From Pseudomonas sp. DTU_2021_1001937_2_SI_NGA_ILE_001 (GTDB taxonomy: Bacteria; Pseudomonadota; Gammaproteobacteria; Pseudomonadales; Pseudomonadaceae): 64,000 bases of DNA. The notes under the pieces are model-generated. The model was not told the origin of the DNA. It made no database searches and saw only the letters and a program-made list of their open reading frames with translations. How positions within the stretch are numbered: position 1 is the first letter of the stretch; each line of letters starts with the position of its first letter. Location of the stretch: NCBI RefSeq assembly GCF_032463525.1, contig NZ_CP135971.1, positions 5,458,501 through 5,522,500 on the forward strand, written 5' to 3'. Below are positions 29,208-40,419 of this stretch, piece after piece. A program made the position numbers and the translations under genes.

Positions 29208-29983
29208 CCGATTGGGCCATGCAGGTCACCGGGCCGAGCAATGGCCGGGTGGCGCTGGTCACCGGTGCCGCCCGCGGCATCGGCCTGGGCATCGCCGCCT
29301 GGCTGATCAGCGAAGGTTGGCAGGTGGTGCTGGCGGATGTGGACCGCATTCGAGGTGCCACGGTTGCTGAAAGCCTGGGCGAGAACGCCTTGTTCATCGC
29401 CATGGACGTGGCCAGCGAGGACCAGGTGGTCGGCGGTGTGGCCCAGTTGCTGCGCCAGTTCGGTCGCCTGGATGCTCTGGTGTGCAACGCCGGGGTTGCC
29501 GATCCGCACAACGGCACCCTGGAAAGCCTGGGCGTGGAGCGCTGGAACCGGGTGCTGGCGGTCAACCTGACCGGGCCGATGCTGCTGGCCAAGCACTGTG
29601 CACCTTACCTGCGCGCCCATGGTGGCAGCATCGTCAACCTGGCCTCCACGCGGGCCCATCAGTCCGAGGCCGACACCGAGGCCTACGCGGCGAGCAAGGG
29701 CGGGTTGCTGGCGCTGACCCATGCGCTGGCGGTGAGCCTGGGCCCGCAAATCCGCGTCAATGCAGTCAGCCCTGGCTGGATCGATGCCCGTGACCCTTCT
29801 GTGCGACGTGCCGAACCGCTCTCGGAAACCGACCATGCCCAACACCCGGCGGGCAGGGTAGGGACGGTCGAGGACGTGGCAGCGATGGTCAGCTGGCTGT
29901 TGTCACGTAATGCCGGCTTCGTGACCGGACAGGAGTTCGTCGTCGATGGCGGCATGACGCGCAAGATGATTTACGCGCAATAA
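29204..29983 (+). CDS. SDR family oxidoreductase
   Basis: A 259-residue classical short-chain dehydrogenase. It has the cofactor motif TGAARGIG, the NAG motif (CNAGVAD), the Ser of LASTRAH and the YxxxK motif YAASK. Asp after the second strand (LADVD) predicts NAD preference. The substrate is unknown. GTG 29204 overlaps the metZ stop; ATG 29219 is an equally plausible start and would give 254 residues. Confidence 0.85.
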   Translation: MTDWAMQVTGPSNGRVALVTGAARGIGLGIAAWLISEGWQVVLADVDRIRGATVAESLGENALFIAMDVASEDQVVGGVAQLLRQFGRLDALVCNAGVADPHNGTLESLGVERWNRVLAVNLTGPMLLAKHCAPYLRAHGGSIVNLASTRAHQSEADTEAYAASKGGLLALTHALAVSLGPQIRVNAVSPGWIDARDPSVRRAEPLSETDHAQHPAGRVGTVEDVAAMVSWLLSRNAGFVTGQEFVVDGGMTRKMIYAQ

Positions 29984-30126
29984 CCCGTTCGCTACATCTC
30001 GTTTTGTAAGTGCTGCTACTCGGCGCAGGCGATTTGAGCGCCGCCGTCAGGCGCGTTTTCAGAGGTGCCAAAAAAGCCTGAATAAACCCGTATCTCCCTG
30101 ATTTGAAAAATATTTCACTCAAGGTG

Positions 30127-30155
30127 TTGACTTAGGTAAGGGGGGTGCGTAAAGT
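30127..30155 (+). promoter_or_regulatory. promoter of the tRNA cluster
   Basis: TTGACT (30127-30132), 17-bp spacer, TAAAGT (30150-30155), followed by a GC-rich discriminator typical of stable-RNA promoters. Confidence 0.7.
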
Positions 30156-30176
30156 TCGCGGCCTCAGCGAAGCAAA

Positions 30177-30252
30177 GGGTGATTAGCTCAGCCGGGAGAG
30201 CATCTGCCTTACAAGCAGAGGGTCGGCGGTTCGATCCCGTCATCACCCACCA
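30177..30252 (+). tRNA. tRNA-Val (anticodon UAC)
   Basis: A 76-nt cloverleaf with acceptor stem GGGTGAT/ATCACCC, anticodon loop CTTACAA (TAC), TTCGATC T-loop and an encoded CCA at 30250-30252. It reads GUA codons. First gene of a three-tRNA transcript. Confidence 0.97.
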
Positions 30253-30295
30253 TCGTTGAGTTTGAAAGGCTGTTGAACTCAGTTTTCAAATATGC

Positions 30296-30372
30296 GCAGC
30301 GGTAGTTCAGTCGGTTAGAATACCGGCCTGTCACGCCGGGGGTCGCGGGTTCGAGTCCCGTCCGCTGCGCCA
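30296..30372 (+). tRNA. tRNA-Asp (anticodon GUC), copy 1
   Basis: A 77-nt cloverleaf with acceptor GCAGCGG/CCGCTGC, discriminator G, encoded CCA and anticodon loop CTGTCAC (GTC). Identical to the copy at 30480. Confidence 0.97.
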
Positions 30373-30479
30373 CTTTCAGATCAGTGTTTCTGGTCTGGGG
30401 TTGAAAAGCCAAGGCTCTTCAACAGTGTTACTGAAGCAACTTACTCGAAGTTTGTTTCAGTCAGGTTTACAAGCGATAC

Positions 30480-30556
30480 GCAGCGGTAGTTCAGTCGGTT
30501 AGAATACCGGCCTGTCACGCCGGGGGTCGCGGGTTCGAGTCCCGTCCGCTGCGCCA
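30480..30556 (+). tRNA. tRNA-Asp (anticodon GUC), copy 2
   Basis: An exact duplicate of the preceding tRNA-Asp, 107 bp downstream. The spacer differs, so the duplication is old or the gene copies are kept identical by gene conversion. Confidence 0.97.
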
Positions 30557-30598
30557 TATTCGGTTCCAGAGCCCATGAACTCTCTGGAACAAACAAGA

Positions 30599-30622
30599 AA
30601 GCGACCTTAGGGTCGCTTTTTT
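30599..30622 (+). terminator. terminator of the tRNA cluster
   Basis: An 8-bp perfect stem AAGCGACC / GGTCGCTT with a TTAG loop and six T's. Confidence 0.92.
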
Positions 30623-30783
30623 GCTTTCTGCGCTTGCCGATGGTCTTGGCGCCTTTGCCCGGGTAGCCAGCGAGCGGTCGGCGTTGTGTCAACAAGCCGA
30701 TACCAAGTCTGCGTTGATCCTCCGCCGACCTTGTTGCAGACTTATCGCCTTTTTCCGTCGCGCATTTTTCTCCGGGATTACCG

Positions 30784-31635
30784 ATGTTCAATGTTCTGAA
30801 TGTTCGCACCGCCTGCTGGGCCGCCGTCCTGCTGATGGCCGCAGGCTGTTCCTCGCCCAAGCAGGCGATCTATGATCATGAGCATTTCGACGATGCAGGG
30901 ACCTTCTCGCGCACCTACCCGGCCAGCGACACTGCCTCCTGCGAGGCGGCACGCCGGGCGTTGCTCAGTCAGGGCTACATCATCACCAGCAACGACCCGA
31001 AGATGATCAGCGGTCGCAAGAGCTTCCAGCAGACCGGTGACACCCACATCGAGATCAGTTTCAACGTGGTCTGTGCCGACGACGTCAAGCCCGGCACCTC
31101 CAGCATGTTCGCCAACGCCTTGCAGGACCGTTACGCGCTGAAGAAATCCAACACCTCCGCCAGTCTTGGCGTGGGTGTGCTCGGTTCGGTGTCGATGCCC
31201 ATCGGCTCCACCGACGACTCGATGGTCAAGGTCGCCAGCGAGACCGTGGCTTCAGACAAATTCTACGAGCGCTTCTTTGCCCTGGTCGAAAGCTTCCTGC
31301 CAGCGGAAGTGAAGCAGGCCGCGCATATCGTCGAGAAGCCCAAGGCCGACCTGGGCGTGCCAGAAGCCACCACTCCCGTGGCTCCTGCCGCTGCAGCTCC
31401 GGCAGCACCGACGCATCCCGCGGTCGAAGCGCCCGCCCCAGTTGCCGCACCGGCTCCGGCCGCCGCTACGGACAACGGCAGCCAACCTGTGGCAGCGCCT
31501 GTCGAGTCTGACGGTTTCAAGGTCGAAAGCACCGAGAGCCAGCCTGCTGCAACGCAACCAGCCCCCGAGCCAGCAGCCCAACAGGCCCCGGCCGAGCCGA
31601 CACCAGCGGTCGAGCCGTCCCCACCCGCCCAATAA
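30784..31635 (+). CDS. DUF2242 lipoprotein
   Basis: A 283-residue predicted lipoprotein with a signal peptide ending at the lipobox MAAGC (Cys22). The mature globular part (about 25-180) resembles DUF2242, unknown function. The C-terminal 100 residues are a low-complexity Pro/Ala/Glu tail, probably disordered. The upstream gap 30623-30783 holds no gene. It is convergent with topoisomerase IB. Confidence 0.8.
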   Translation: MFNVLNVRTACWAAVLLMAAGCSSPKQAIYDHEHFDDAGTFSRTYPASDTASCEAARRALLSQGYIITSNDPKMISGRKSFQQTGDTHIEISFNVVCADDVKPGTSSMFANALQDRYALKKSNTSASLGVGVLGSVSMPIGSTDDSMVKVASETVASDKFYERFFALVESFLPAEVKQAAHIVEKPKADLGVPEATTPVAPAAAAPAAPTHPAVEAPAPVAAPAPAAATDNGSQPVAAPVESDGFKVESTESQPAATQPAPEPAAQQAPAEPTPAVEPSPPAQ

Positions 31636-31650
31636 GTCCAGCCCGCTTGC

Positions 31651-32694
31651 TCAGGGTGCCGTCCTGGCGCTCTGCGCATGCAGTTGCTGCAGGAAGGCTG
31701 CCAGGGCGACTTCCTCGGCGCTCAGGCCCTTGCGCTTCCTGGCGCGTGGCAGCTTGGCCAGCTCCCCCAGCAGAAAGCCCTCCAGGACCGCCGGGTGGAT
31801 GTAACACTTGCGGCACACCGCCGGCGTGTTGCCCAACTGGCGGGCCACATTCTTGACCATCTCCACGATATGCTTCTTGGCGTCGGCCTCCGGCTCCCAC
31901 TGCAGCTTGCGCAGGGTCGCCAGGGCCAGCACGCTGCCAGCCCAGGTGCGATAGTCCTTGGCGGTGAAGTCTGCGCCGGTCAGGGAGTGCAGGTAGGCGT
32001 TGACGTCGCTAGAGCTGATGCCATGGCGCTGGCCGTCGTCATCCAGGTACTGGAACAGGTTCTGCCCTGGCAACTCCATGCAGCGCTTGATGATCTTCGC
32101 CATGCGCCGGTCCTTGATACTGATCTGGTGCTCGACGCCGCTCTTGCCGCGAAACTGGAAAAGGATCTCGCTGCCCTTGATGTCCACGTGCTTGTTGCGC
32201 AGGGTGGTCAGGCCGAAGGAGCGGTTGTCGCGGGCGTAACGTGAATTGCCGATGCGAATCAGTGTGGCGTCCAGCAGGCTGACCACGGCGGCGATGACCT
32301 TGTCGCGGCCCATGCCGGGCTGGCTCATCTGCGCTTCCAGTTGCTTGCGCACCTTGGGCAACGCGCCGCCGAAGGCGATCATGCGCGCGTACTTGTTCTC
32401 GTCACGGATCTCACGCCAGCGCGGGTGGTAGCGGTATTGCTTGCGCCCGCGCGCGTCGCGACCGGTGGCCTGCAGGTGGCCCTGCGGGTCGGCGCAGATC
32501 CACACATCGGTATAGGCCGGCGGTATGGCCAGGGCGTTGATGCGCTGGATCTCGGCCGGGTCGCGAATGCGCTGGTCGTTACGGTCGAAATAGGCGAACT
32601 TGCCGCGCAGCCGTTTGCGGCTCAGGCCCGGTTCGCTGTCGTCGACATAGTGCAGGTCGGGAGGTAGCTGTTCGGCGGCGATGGCATCTGGCAT
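31651..32694 (-). CDS. DNA topoisomerase IB
   Basis: A 347-residue poxvirus-type topoisomerase IB, which relaxes supercoils through a 3'-phosphotyrosyl intermediate. The N-terminal beta domain includes RGKFAYFD. The catalytic domain has RDNRSFGLTTLRNKHV, Arg249 in YRTWAGS and the nucleophile Tyr298 in CRKCYIHP. The family is found in many pseudomonads and mycobacteria. ATG at 32694. No operon partner; ilvA lies upstream on the same strand, behind a hairpin. Confidence 0.93.
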   Translation of the reverse strand: MPDAIAAEQLPPDLHYVDDSEPGLSRKRLRGKFAYFDRNDQRIRDPAEIQRINALAIPPAYTDVWICADPQGHLQATGRDARGRKQYRYHPRWREIRDENKYARMIAFGGALPKVRKQLEAQMSQPGMGRDKVIAAVVSLLDATLIRIGNSRYARDNRSFGLTTLRNKHVDIKGSEILFQFRGKSGVEHQISIKDRRMAKIIKRCMELPGQNLFQYLDDDGQRHGISSSDVNAYLHSLTGADFTAKDYRTWAGSVLALATLRKLQWEPEADAKKHIVEMVKNVARQLGNTPAVCRKCYIHPAVLEGFLLGELAKLPRARKRKGLSAEEVALAAFLQQLHAQSARTAP

Positions 32695-32769
32695 GAGCGT
32701 AACGTCCGTGTGGATGTACCTTCATTGACCGTCGCCGCTTTTACAGGTGCGATAAATCTGCAACCCGGC

Positions 32770-32797
32770 CTGGGCAACCTCGCGCGGGGTTGCCCAG
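32770..32797 (-). terminator. hairpin after ilvA
   Basis: A perfect 10-bp stem CTGGGCAACC / GGTTGCCCAG with an 8-nt loop, just beyond the ilvA stop. The following T content is modest, so termination is likely but not certain. Confidence 0.6.
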
Positions 32798-32804
32798 AGG
32801 CCTC

Positions 32805-34336
<1,532 letters not shown>

Positions 34337-34340
<4 letters not shown>

Positions 34341-34423
34341 CGCGTCGGTTCCTTGTGCAGGCTGAGGACACGGCAATGCAGCTGGCTGGCGAACGGGGCG
34401 ATGGAGCGGGGGATGGCGATCAT
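34337..34423 (-). CDS. 28-residue ORF coupled to ilvA
   Basis: ATG at 34423 follows a strong CAGGAG site and encodes a peptide starting MIAIPRSIAPF and ending HKEPTR. The TGA (34339-34337) overlaps the ilvA ATG, a typical coupling arrangement. It lies just beyond the attenuator hairpin. It may deliver ribosomes to ilvA rather than make a functional peptide. Confidence 0.55.
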
Positions 34424-34466
34424 GTCTGACTCCTGGTTCAAGCGCTTGGCGCCCGGGAGACAGAAG

Positions 34467-34489
34467 AAACCCGCCTCCAGGGCGGGTTT
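34467..34489 (-). terminator. attenuator terminator of ilvA
   Basis: On the - strand AAACCCGCC (34489-34481) pairs perfectly with GGCGGGTTT (34475-34467) around a CTGGA loop, followed by a pyrimidine-rich CTTCTGTCT. The 5' arm can instead pair with an upstream GGCGGGTT (34513-34506), giving a competing antiterminator. Confidence 0.75.
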
Positions 34490-34513
34490 TTTGCAAACGT
34501 CGGCTAACCCGCC
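34481..34513 (-). promoter_or_regulatory. antiterminator hairpin of ilvA leader
   Basis: GGCGGGTT (34513-34506), made of the last two sense codons and the stop of the leader peptide, pairs over 8 bp with AACCCGCC (34488-34481), the 5' arm of the terminator. The intervening loop is 17 nt. A ribosome reaching the leader stop would cover the upstream arm and allow termination. Confidence 0.7.
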
Positions 34514-34569
34514 ATGACTGGAATGACGGTAATAATAATCTGGCCGACGGAATGCTTTGAGGTGTTCAT
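34504..34569 (-). CDS. ilvA attenuator leader peptide
   Basis: A 21-codon ORF, too short for usual ORF calling, whose product ends VGQIIITVIPVMAG. It contains three consecutive Ile codons (all ATT), a fourth Ile, plus Thr and three Val. It precedes threonine ammonia-lyase, the isoleucine-pathway entry enzyme, and its stop codon sits inside the antiterminator arm. No Shine-Dalgarno is visible before the ATG. The nearest promoter would start transcription about 3 nt upstream, so it may be translated leaderless. Confidence 0.7.
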   Translation of the reverse strand: MNTSKHSVGQIIITVIPVMAG

Positions 34570-34578
34570 GGGCCGGAG

Positions 34579-34606
34579 CGTATGGCGTATCGCCAGGCAA
34601 AGTCAA
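34579..34606 (-). promoter_or_regulatory. candidate ilvA promoter
   Basis: On the - strand TTGACT (34606-34601), 16-bp spacer, CATACG (34584-34579). The -10 is weak. It predicts a start near 34572. Confidence 0.45.
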
Positions 34607-34748
34607 CAGGCCTGATGAGCGAGCGTCGAATTTAGCCGCGCTCGACACCTTTTCGTCACATGTGAACCTTAGTCTGGTTGGCAAGGTCAGTACCTGTGGG
34701 GCAATTGTCTGCCCCAGCTTTGTTGAATTGCCACAGGAGTCTCCAGTA

Positions 34749-34835
34749 ATGGACGAATACCAGGAAGAACTGCTCGAATCTCGCGCCTTCGAACTCGATA
34801 TGCCGGAACCGGCCGATGATGCCACTGAGCTGTGA
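34749..34835 (+). CDS. 28-residue acidic small protein
   Basis: A short ORF starting MDEYQEELLESRAF and ending DDATEL, with an ACAGGAG site about 11 nt before ATG 34749. It is very acidic, soluble and without recognisable domain. A 7-bp hairpin (TGGGGCA, 34697-34716) precedes it. The stop abuts the end of the convergent AraC gene. Function unknown. Confidence 0.5.
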   Translation: MDEYQEELLESRAFELDMPEPADDATEL

Positions 34836-34838
34836 CGC

Positions 34839-35882
34839 TCAGCGGGTACCGAGCCGCTGACGGCGGCGAAAGGTTCCCGGTGTTTCCCCGCTCCAACGCT
34901 TGAAGGCCCGCTGGAAAGCCTCTGCCGAGGCGAAACCCAGCAGGTAGGCGATTTCGCCGAACGCCAGTTCGGTATCACGAATGTAAGTCATGGCCAGGTC
35001 GCGGCGCGTGTCATTGAGAATGGCGCGAAACTGCGTGCCTTCTTCGGCCAGCTTGCGGCGCAGCGTCCAGCTCGGCAGCTTGAGCAGGGCCGCCACTTCC
35101 TCCAGGTCGGGTTCCCGGCCACCATTGAGCAGCGGGCCGAGCATGCCGATGATGCGTTCGCGCAGGCTGCGCGTGCGAGTCAGGCGCTCCAGTTCCAGTT
35201 CGCAGAGTTGCAGCAGGTGTTGCCAGGTGCTGGGGCAGTGTTGCGGGTTGCGCAGCGCCAGGCTGGCGTTGCTCAGGCGCAGCTGGTTGGTCTCGGCGGT
35301 GAAAGCCGCTGCTTGCTCGCTCAGGGAGGTATAGCTGGCCGCGTAGCCGGGCGCAGCGAACTCGATTTCCAGCCGCTGCGCCTGTACAGGGCTGCCGACG
35401 ATCCACGACAGCTGCGCCAGCCAGCCGCTGAGCAACGAGTCGACCACGAAGCGGTTGTAATCGTTGTAGGGGCTGATGGAGTAGAAGCGCAGCCAGGCGC
35501 CTTCGGCGTCTTCATGAAAGCTCGACTGGCCACGGTAGTTGGAGCCATACAGGGGTTCGAAACGCAGCAGGGTGCGTGCGGCTTCTCGCAGGTTGGGGGC
35601 CTGGGCCGCGGTGACCCCGGCCAGGCCGGCCTGGCCGGGGCGGCTGAAACGCCCCATGAGCAGGCCCAGCGCCGGCTCGCCGCTGAGCTGGATCGCCGCA
35701 TGGCCCAGGCGCATGTAGCGGGCGATGCTCAGCCGTGCGCCGGCCTGGCCGAGGCGCTCGGTGTCCAGCCCGAAGCCTTGCAGCAAGGGCTCCGGGTCAT
35801 GGCCAAGGCTGCGCAGGGCCTGATCCAGGCACTGCACGAAGCCCACCGACAGGTCACCCAGGCGCAGGGCAGGGCGGCTCAT
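34839..35882 (-). CDS. AraC family transcriptional regulator (OruR-like)
   Basis: A 347-residue regulator. The N-terminal part (about 20-205) is the arabinose-binding-like domain found in OruR/ArgR-type AraC proteins. The C-terminal two helix-turn-helix AraC domain (about 240-343) includes EEVAALLKLPSWTLRRKL and the GFASAEAFQRAFKRWSGETPGTFR signature's core GFASAEAFQRAFKRW. It is two bases from the nitrilase-fold gene upstream and probably in the same transcript. The target is unknown. Confidence 0.9.
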   Translation of the reverse strand: MSRPALRLGDLSVGFVQCLDQALRSLGHDPEPLLQGFGLDTERLGQAGARLSIARYMRLGHAAIQLSGEPALGLLMGRFSRPGQAGLAGVTAAQAPNLREAARTLLRFEPLYGSNYRGQSSFHEDAEGAWLRFYSISPYNDYNRFVVDSLLSGWLAQLSWIVGSPVQAQRLEIEFAAPGYAASYTSLSEQAAAFTAETNQLRLSNASLALRNPQHCPSTWQHLLQLCELELERLTRTRSLRERIIGMLGPLLNGGREPDLEEVAALLKLPSWTLRRKLAEEGTQFRAILNDTRRDLAMTYIRDTELAFGEIAYLLGFASAEAFQRAFKRWSGETPGTFRRRQRLGTR

Positions 35883-35884
35883 GG

Positions 35885-36994
35885 CTACAGCCAGAGATTG
35901 ATCAGCCGCGCCCCGCCAGGCGAGGCCGCCGGTGCGGGCTGGCGGTGCAGGAAGCTGTTCCCGGAACTGCCTTGGTCCCAGAACTGGCCACGCATGAACA
36001 CGCTGATGCCGGCTTTGGCGTGGCTGCGGGGGGCTTGCCCGGTGAGCGTCAGGCGTTGCCAGGCCTCGCCCTCACTGAGGTGAGCGGGTTGCTGGAGATC
36101 TTCGCCCTGATGATGTTCCCAGGCCTGCTCCCAGCGCTGTCGGCCGGGCACGAACGCGGGCACGGCGATCAACTGCGCGCCGCTGGCGTCGAGCCGCGCA
36201 TAGTTGCCCGGTTGCCAGCTGTCGCTGCCGATCAGCACGCCCAGGCGTCCAGCCGGTGTGTCGAAGACCTGCAAGGGCGCCGAGCCGCCAGGCTGGATAT
36301 AGCCGCCCTGATGAACGCTGGGTGACAACTGCCGCTGCGGTTCGCCGAGAATCTTGCCGTTGGCACCGAACACCAGGCTGACGTTGTACAGCGGCCCGCT
36401 GCCGGTGTGCAGCCGCCCCTGTTCCACGGTCGGCTCGGGAAGCACGATGGAGCCGGCCACCAGGGTGACGCCGAACTCCGCCGCCAGGCCGCCGAACAGC
36501 TGCTGATACTGGGCGGCCATGTCGTCGGCCTTCATGCGCAGGTGGGCATCGTCCAGGCGCTGTTCGCCGCGGGCCTGCAGCAGGGCGGTGACGAACTTCA
36601 GCGGGTTGCTCCAGGCCAGCCAGTCCATTGCCGCATCCACGCTGGGGGCCTGGTAGAACTGGTTCTTCTCGCCAACGGCGAACAGCCAGGTGCCGATGTG
36701 CTCGGGCAGCACCACCAGGGTCTTGTCGTTGACCAACCCCAGGTCGCTGGCCTGCTGCAGCCAGGCGGCCAGCTTGCGATGCAGGCGGCCGAGGTCCTGA
36801 TAGTCGGTGGGGTACAGCTCGGTCTCGATGCCCAGCAGGTTGCCCCGCCCGGCTGCTTCGCCCTGGCTGACGGCCAGGCGGATGCGCAGGTCGGACAGGT
36901 AATGGCCCATCGGACGCTGGGTGGTCCATACGCCGTAGCTGACCAGCAGGGCGACGGCCAGGGCGGCCAGGCAGAGGCCGAAGAATTTGCGCAT
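35885..36994 (-). CDS. membrane-anchored nitrilase-fold protein lacking catalytic Cys
   Basis: A 369-residue carbon-nitrogen hydrolase-like protein with an N-terminal signal anchor (about 5-24) and a periplasmic domain. The catalytic Glu is present (Glu98 in VVLPEHIG). The nucleophile block that should read I-C-x-D-x-x-x-P is LIGSDSWQPG, so Gly256 replaces Cys. The usual Lys block is Gln/Arg-rich (EPQRQLSP) without the expected Lys. It resembles the C-N hydrolase domain of apolipoprotein N-acyltransferase but is unlikely to be catalytic. It is coupled to the AraC regulator gene. Confidence 0.75.
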   Translation of the reverse strand: MRKFFGLCLAALAVALLVSYGVWTTQRPMGHYLSDLRIRLAVSQGEAAGRGNLLGIETELYPTDYQDLGRLHRKLAAWLQQASDLGLVNDKTLVVLPEHIGTWLFAVGEKNQFYQAPSVDAAMDWLAWSNPLKFVTALLQARGEQRLDDAHLRMKADDMAAQYQQLFGGLAAEFGVTLVAGSIVLPEPTVEQGRLHTGSGPLYNVSLVFGANGKILGEPQRQLSPSVHQGGYIQPGGSAPLQVFDTPAGRLGVLIGSDSWQPGNYARLDASGAQLIAVPAFVPGRQRWEQAWEHHQGEDLQQPAHLSEGEAWQRLTLTGQAPRSHAKAGISVFMRGQFWDQGSSGNSFLHRQPAPAASPGGARLINLWL

Positions 36995-37183
36995 AGGTCC
37001 TGCGGCACGGTGAACGGGATGCCGGCTAGGTTAGGGGCGCGCGCCGTGCTTGCCAACCCCGCCGCTGTGCATTTGGATCAATAAGTTGTCAGTTTCGGTC
37101 ATTGAGCGCCTCGTGGCGCCTCATTACTGTGGTCGACATACCGAAAAGGGGCCTGCCTGCACGGTCCCGAACAATCACCGTGA

Positions 37184-39241
<2,058 letters not shown>

Positions 39242-39294
39242 AGCGCCGAGCAGAAAAGCACGGCCCGCCCTGGTCAGTCCTGGTAGGGAGCGGC

Positions 39295-39322
39295 TTCAGC
39301 CGCGAACAGCATCGCGGCTGAA
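39295..39322. repeat. REP-like palindrome after fadH
   Basis: TTCAGCCGCGA and TCGCGGCTGAA form a perfect 11-bp stem with a 6-nt loop, preceded by GGTAGGGAGCGGC. This resembles the repetitive extragenic palindromes of the P. putida group. Only one copy is seen in the window. Confidence 0.6.
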
Positions 39323-39398
39323 ACTGCTGCGTTCGGGTGCACAGCTGGCTGGCGCCGATTGGCGCTAGACTGGCGGCCCTCGCTCCCTGGAATGCGCC

Positions 39399-40310
39399 AT
39401 GCTCGCCCATGCCCTGACCTGGCAACCCGATGCCCCCTTGCAACCCCTGAACCTGCCCTGGCTGCACCAGGCCGGGGTCGAGGTGGCGGTGCTGCGCCTG
39501 GACCTGCTCGATGCGCTGATCAGCGGCAACAAGTGGTTCAAGCTGATCGGCCACTTGCACACCGCCGTGGGGACCGGCGCCGCAGGCGTCGTCAGCCTGG
39601 GCGGTGCGCATTCCAACCACCTGCATGCCCTGGCGGCGGCAGGCAAGCGCTTCGGCTTCGCCACGGTCGGTCTGCTGCGCGGGCATGAGCAACTCACGCC
39701 CACGGTGCAGGACCTGCATGACTTCGGCATGCAACTGCACTGGCTCGGTTACGGCGGCTATCGGCAGCGCCATCAGGCGGATTTCTGGCAACCCTGGCAG
39801 CAACGCTACCCGCTGCTGTACCCGATCGCCGAAGGCGGTGGCGGCCTGCCGGGCCTGGAAGGCTGCGCGTTGCTGTTGCCGATGGTGGCGCGGCAGTTGG
39901 CGTCGCTGGGCTGGGACAGTTACCACGGCTGGTGGTTGGCTGCCGGCACCGGCACCACGCTGGCCGGACTGGTGAGCGCCGAGGCGGGACGGCGCCCGGT
40001 GCATGGCGCGTTGGCGGTGCCGGCCGATCATGGCGTGACCGGCAACCTGGAGAGTTTGCTGCAGTCTGCCGCTGGCTATCGGCTGGTCGACGCCAGCCGT
40101 GGCGGCTTCGCCAAGCTCGATGCGCACTTGCTGGCCTTCATCGAGGCTGCCGAACGCGACGCCGGCGTGCCGCTGGAGCCGCTGTACACCGGCAAGGCTC
40201 TGCTGGCCCTGCATGACGCCGTGAGCCAGGGCCAGTTCCCGCCCGGTACCCGGCTGATCTTCGTGCACACCGGCGGCCTGCAAGGGCGTCGCGCCCTCTC
40301 GAGGTCTTGA
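39399..40310 (+). CDS. PLP-dependent D-cysteine desulfhydrase/ACC deaminase family protein
   Basis: A 303-residue fold-type II PLP enzyme with the PLP lysine Lys45 in SGNKWFKL, the LGGAHSNHLHALAAAG phosphate/substrate loop and GTGTTLAG. It is shorter than true ACC deaminase (about 338) and lacks its full N-terminus. It belongs to the DcyD-like group common in gammaproteobacteria. The substrate is not established; D-cysteine desulfhydration is a guess from family. Stand-alone gene. Confidence 0.82.
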   Translation: MLAHALTWQPDAPLQPLNLPWLHQAGVEVAVLRLDLLDALISGNKWFKLIGHLHTAVGTGAAGVVSLGGAHSNHLHALAAAGKRFGFATVGLLRGHEQLTPTVQDLHDFGMQLHWLGYGGYRQRHQADFWQPWQQRYPLLYPIAEGGGGLPGLEGCALLLPMVARQLASLGWDSYHGWWLAAGTGTTLAGLVSAEAGRRPVHGALAVPADHGVTGNLESLLQSAAGYRLVDASRGGFAKLDAHLLAFIEAAERDAGVPLEPLYTGKALLALHDAVSQGQFPPGTRLIFVHTGGLQGRRALSRS

Positions 40311-40419
40311 CGGCCCGGTAATGTCGGCCTCGGATATGTCGACGCCCCTTTCAGAGTGAGCGGCGCGCTGCCAGCTTCGGATAATCGCTGTATTCCCCCT
40401 TCCGAACGCCGAGGTCAGC

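Noticed and set aside
30296..30556. Direct repeat of 77 bp as a possible mobile or attachment site
   Set aside because: The repeat is exactly two tRNA-Asp genes; there is no integrase nearby and the spacer is short.
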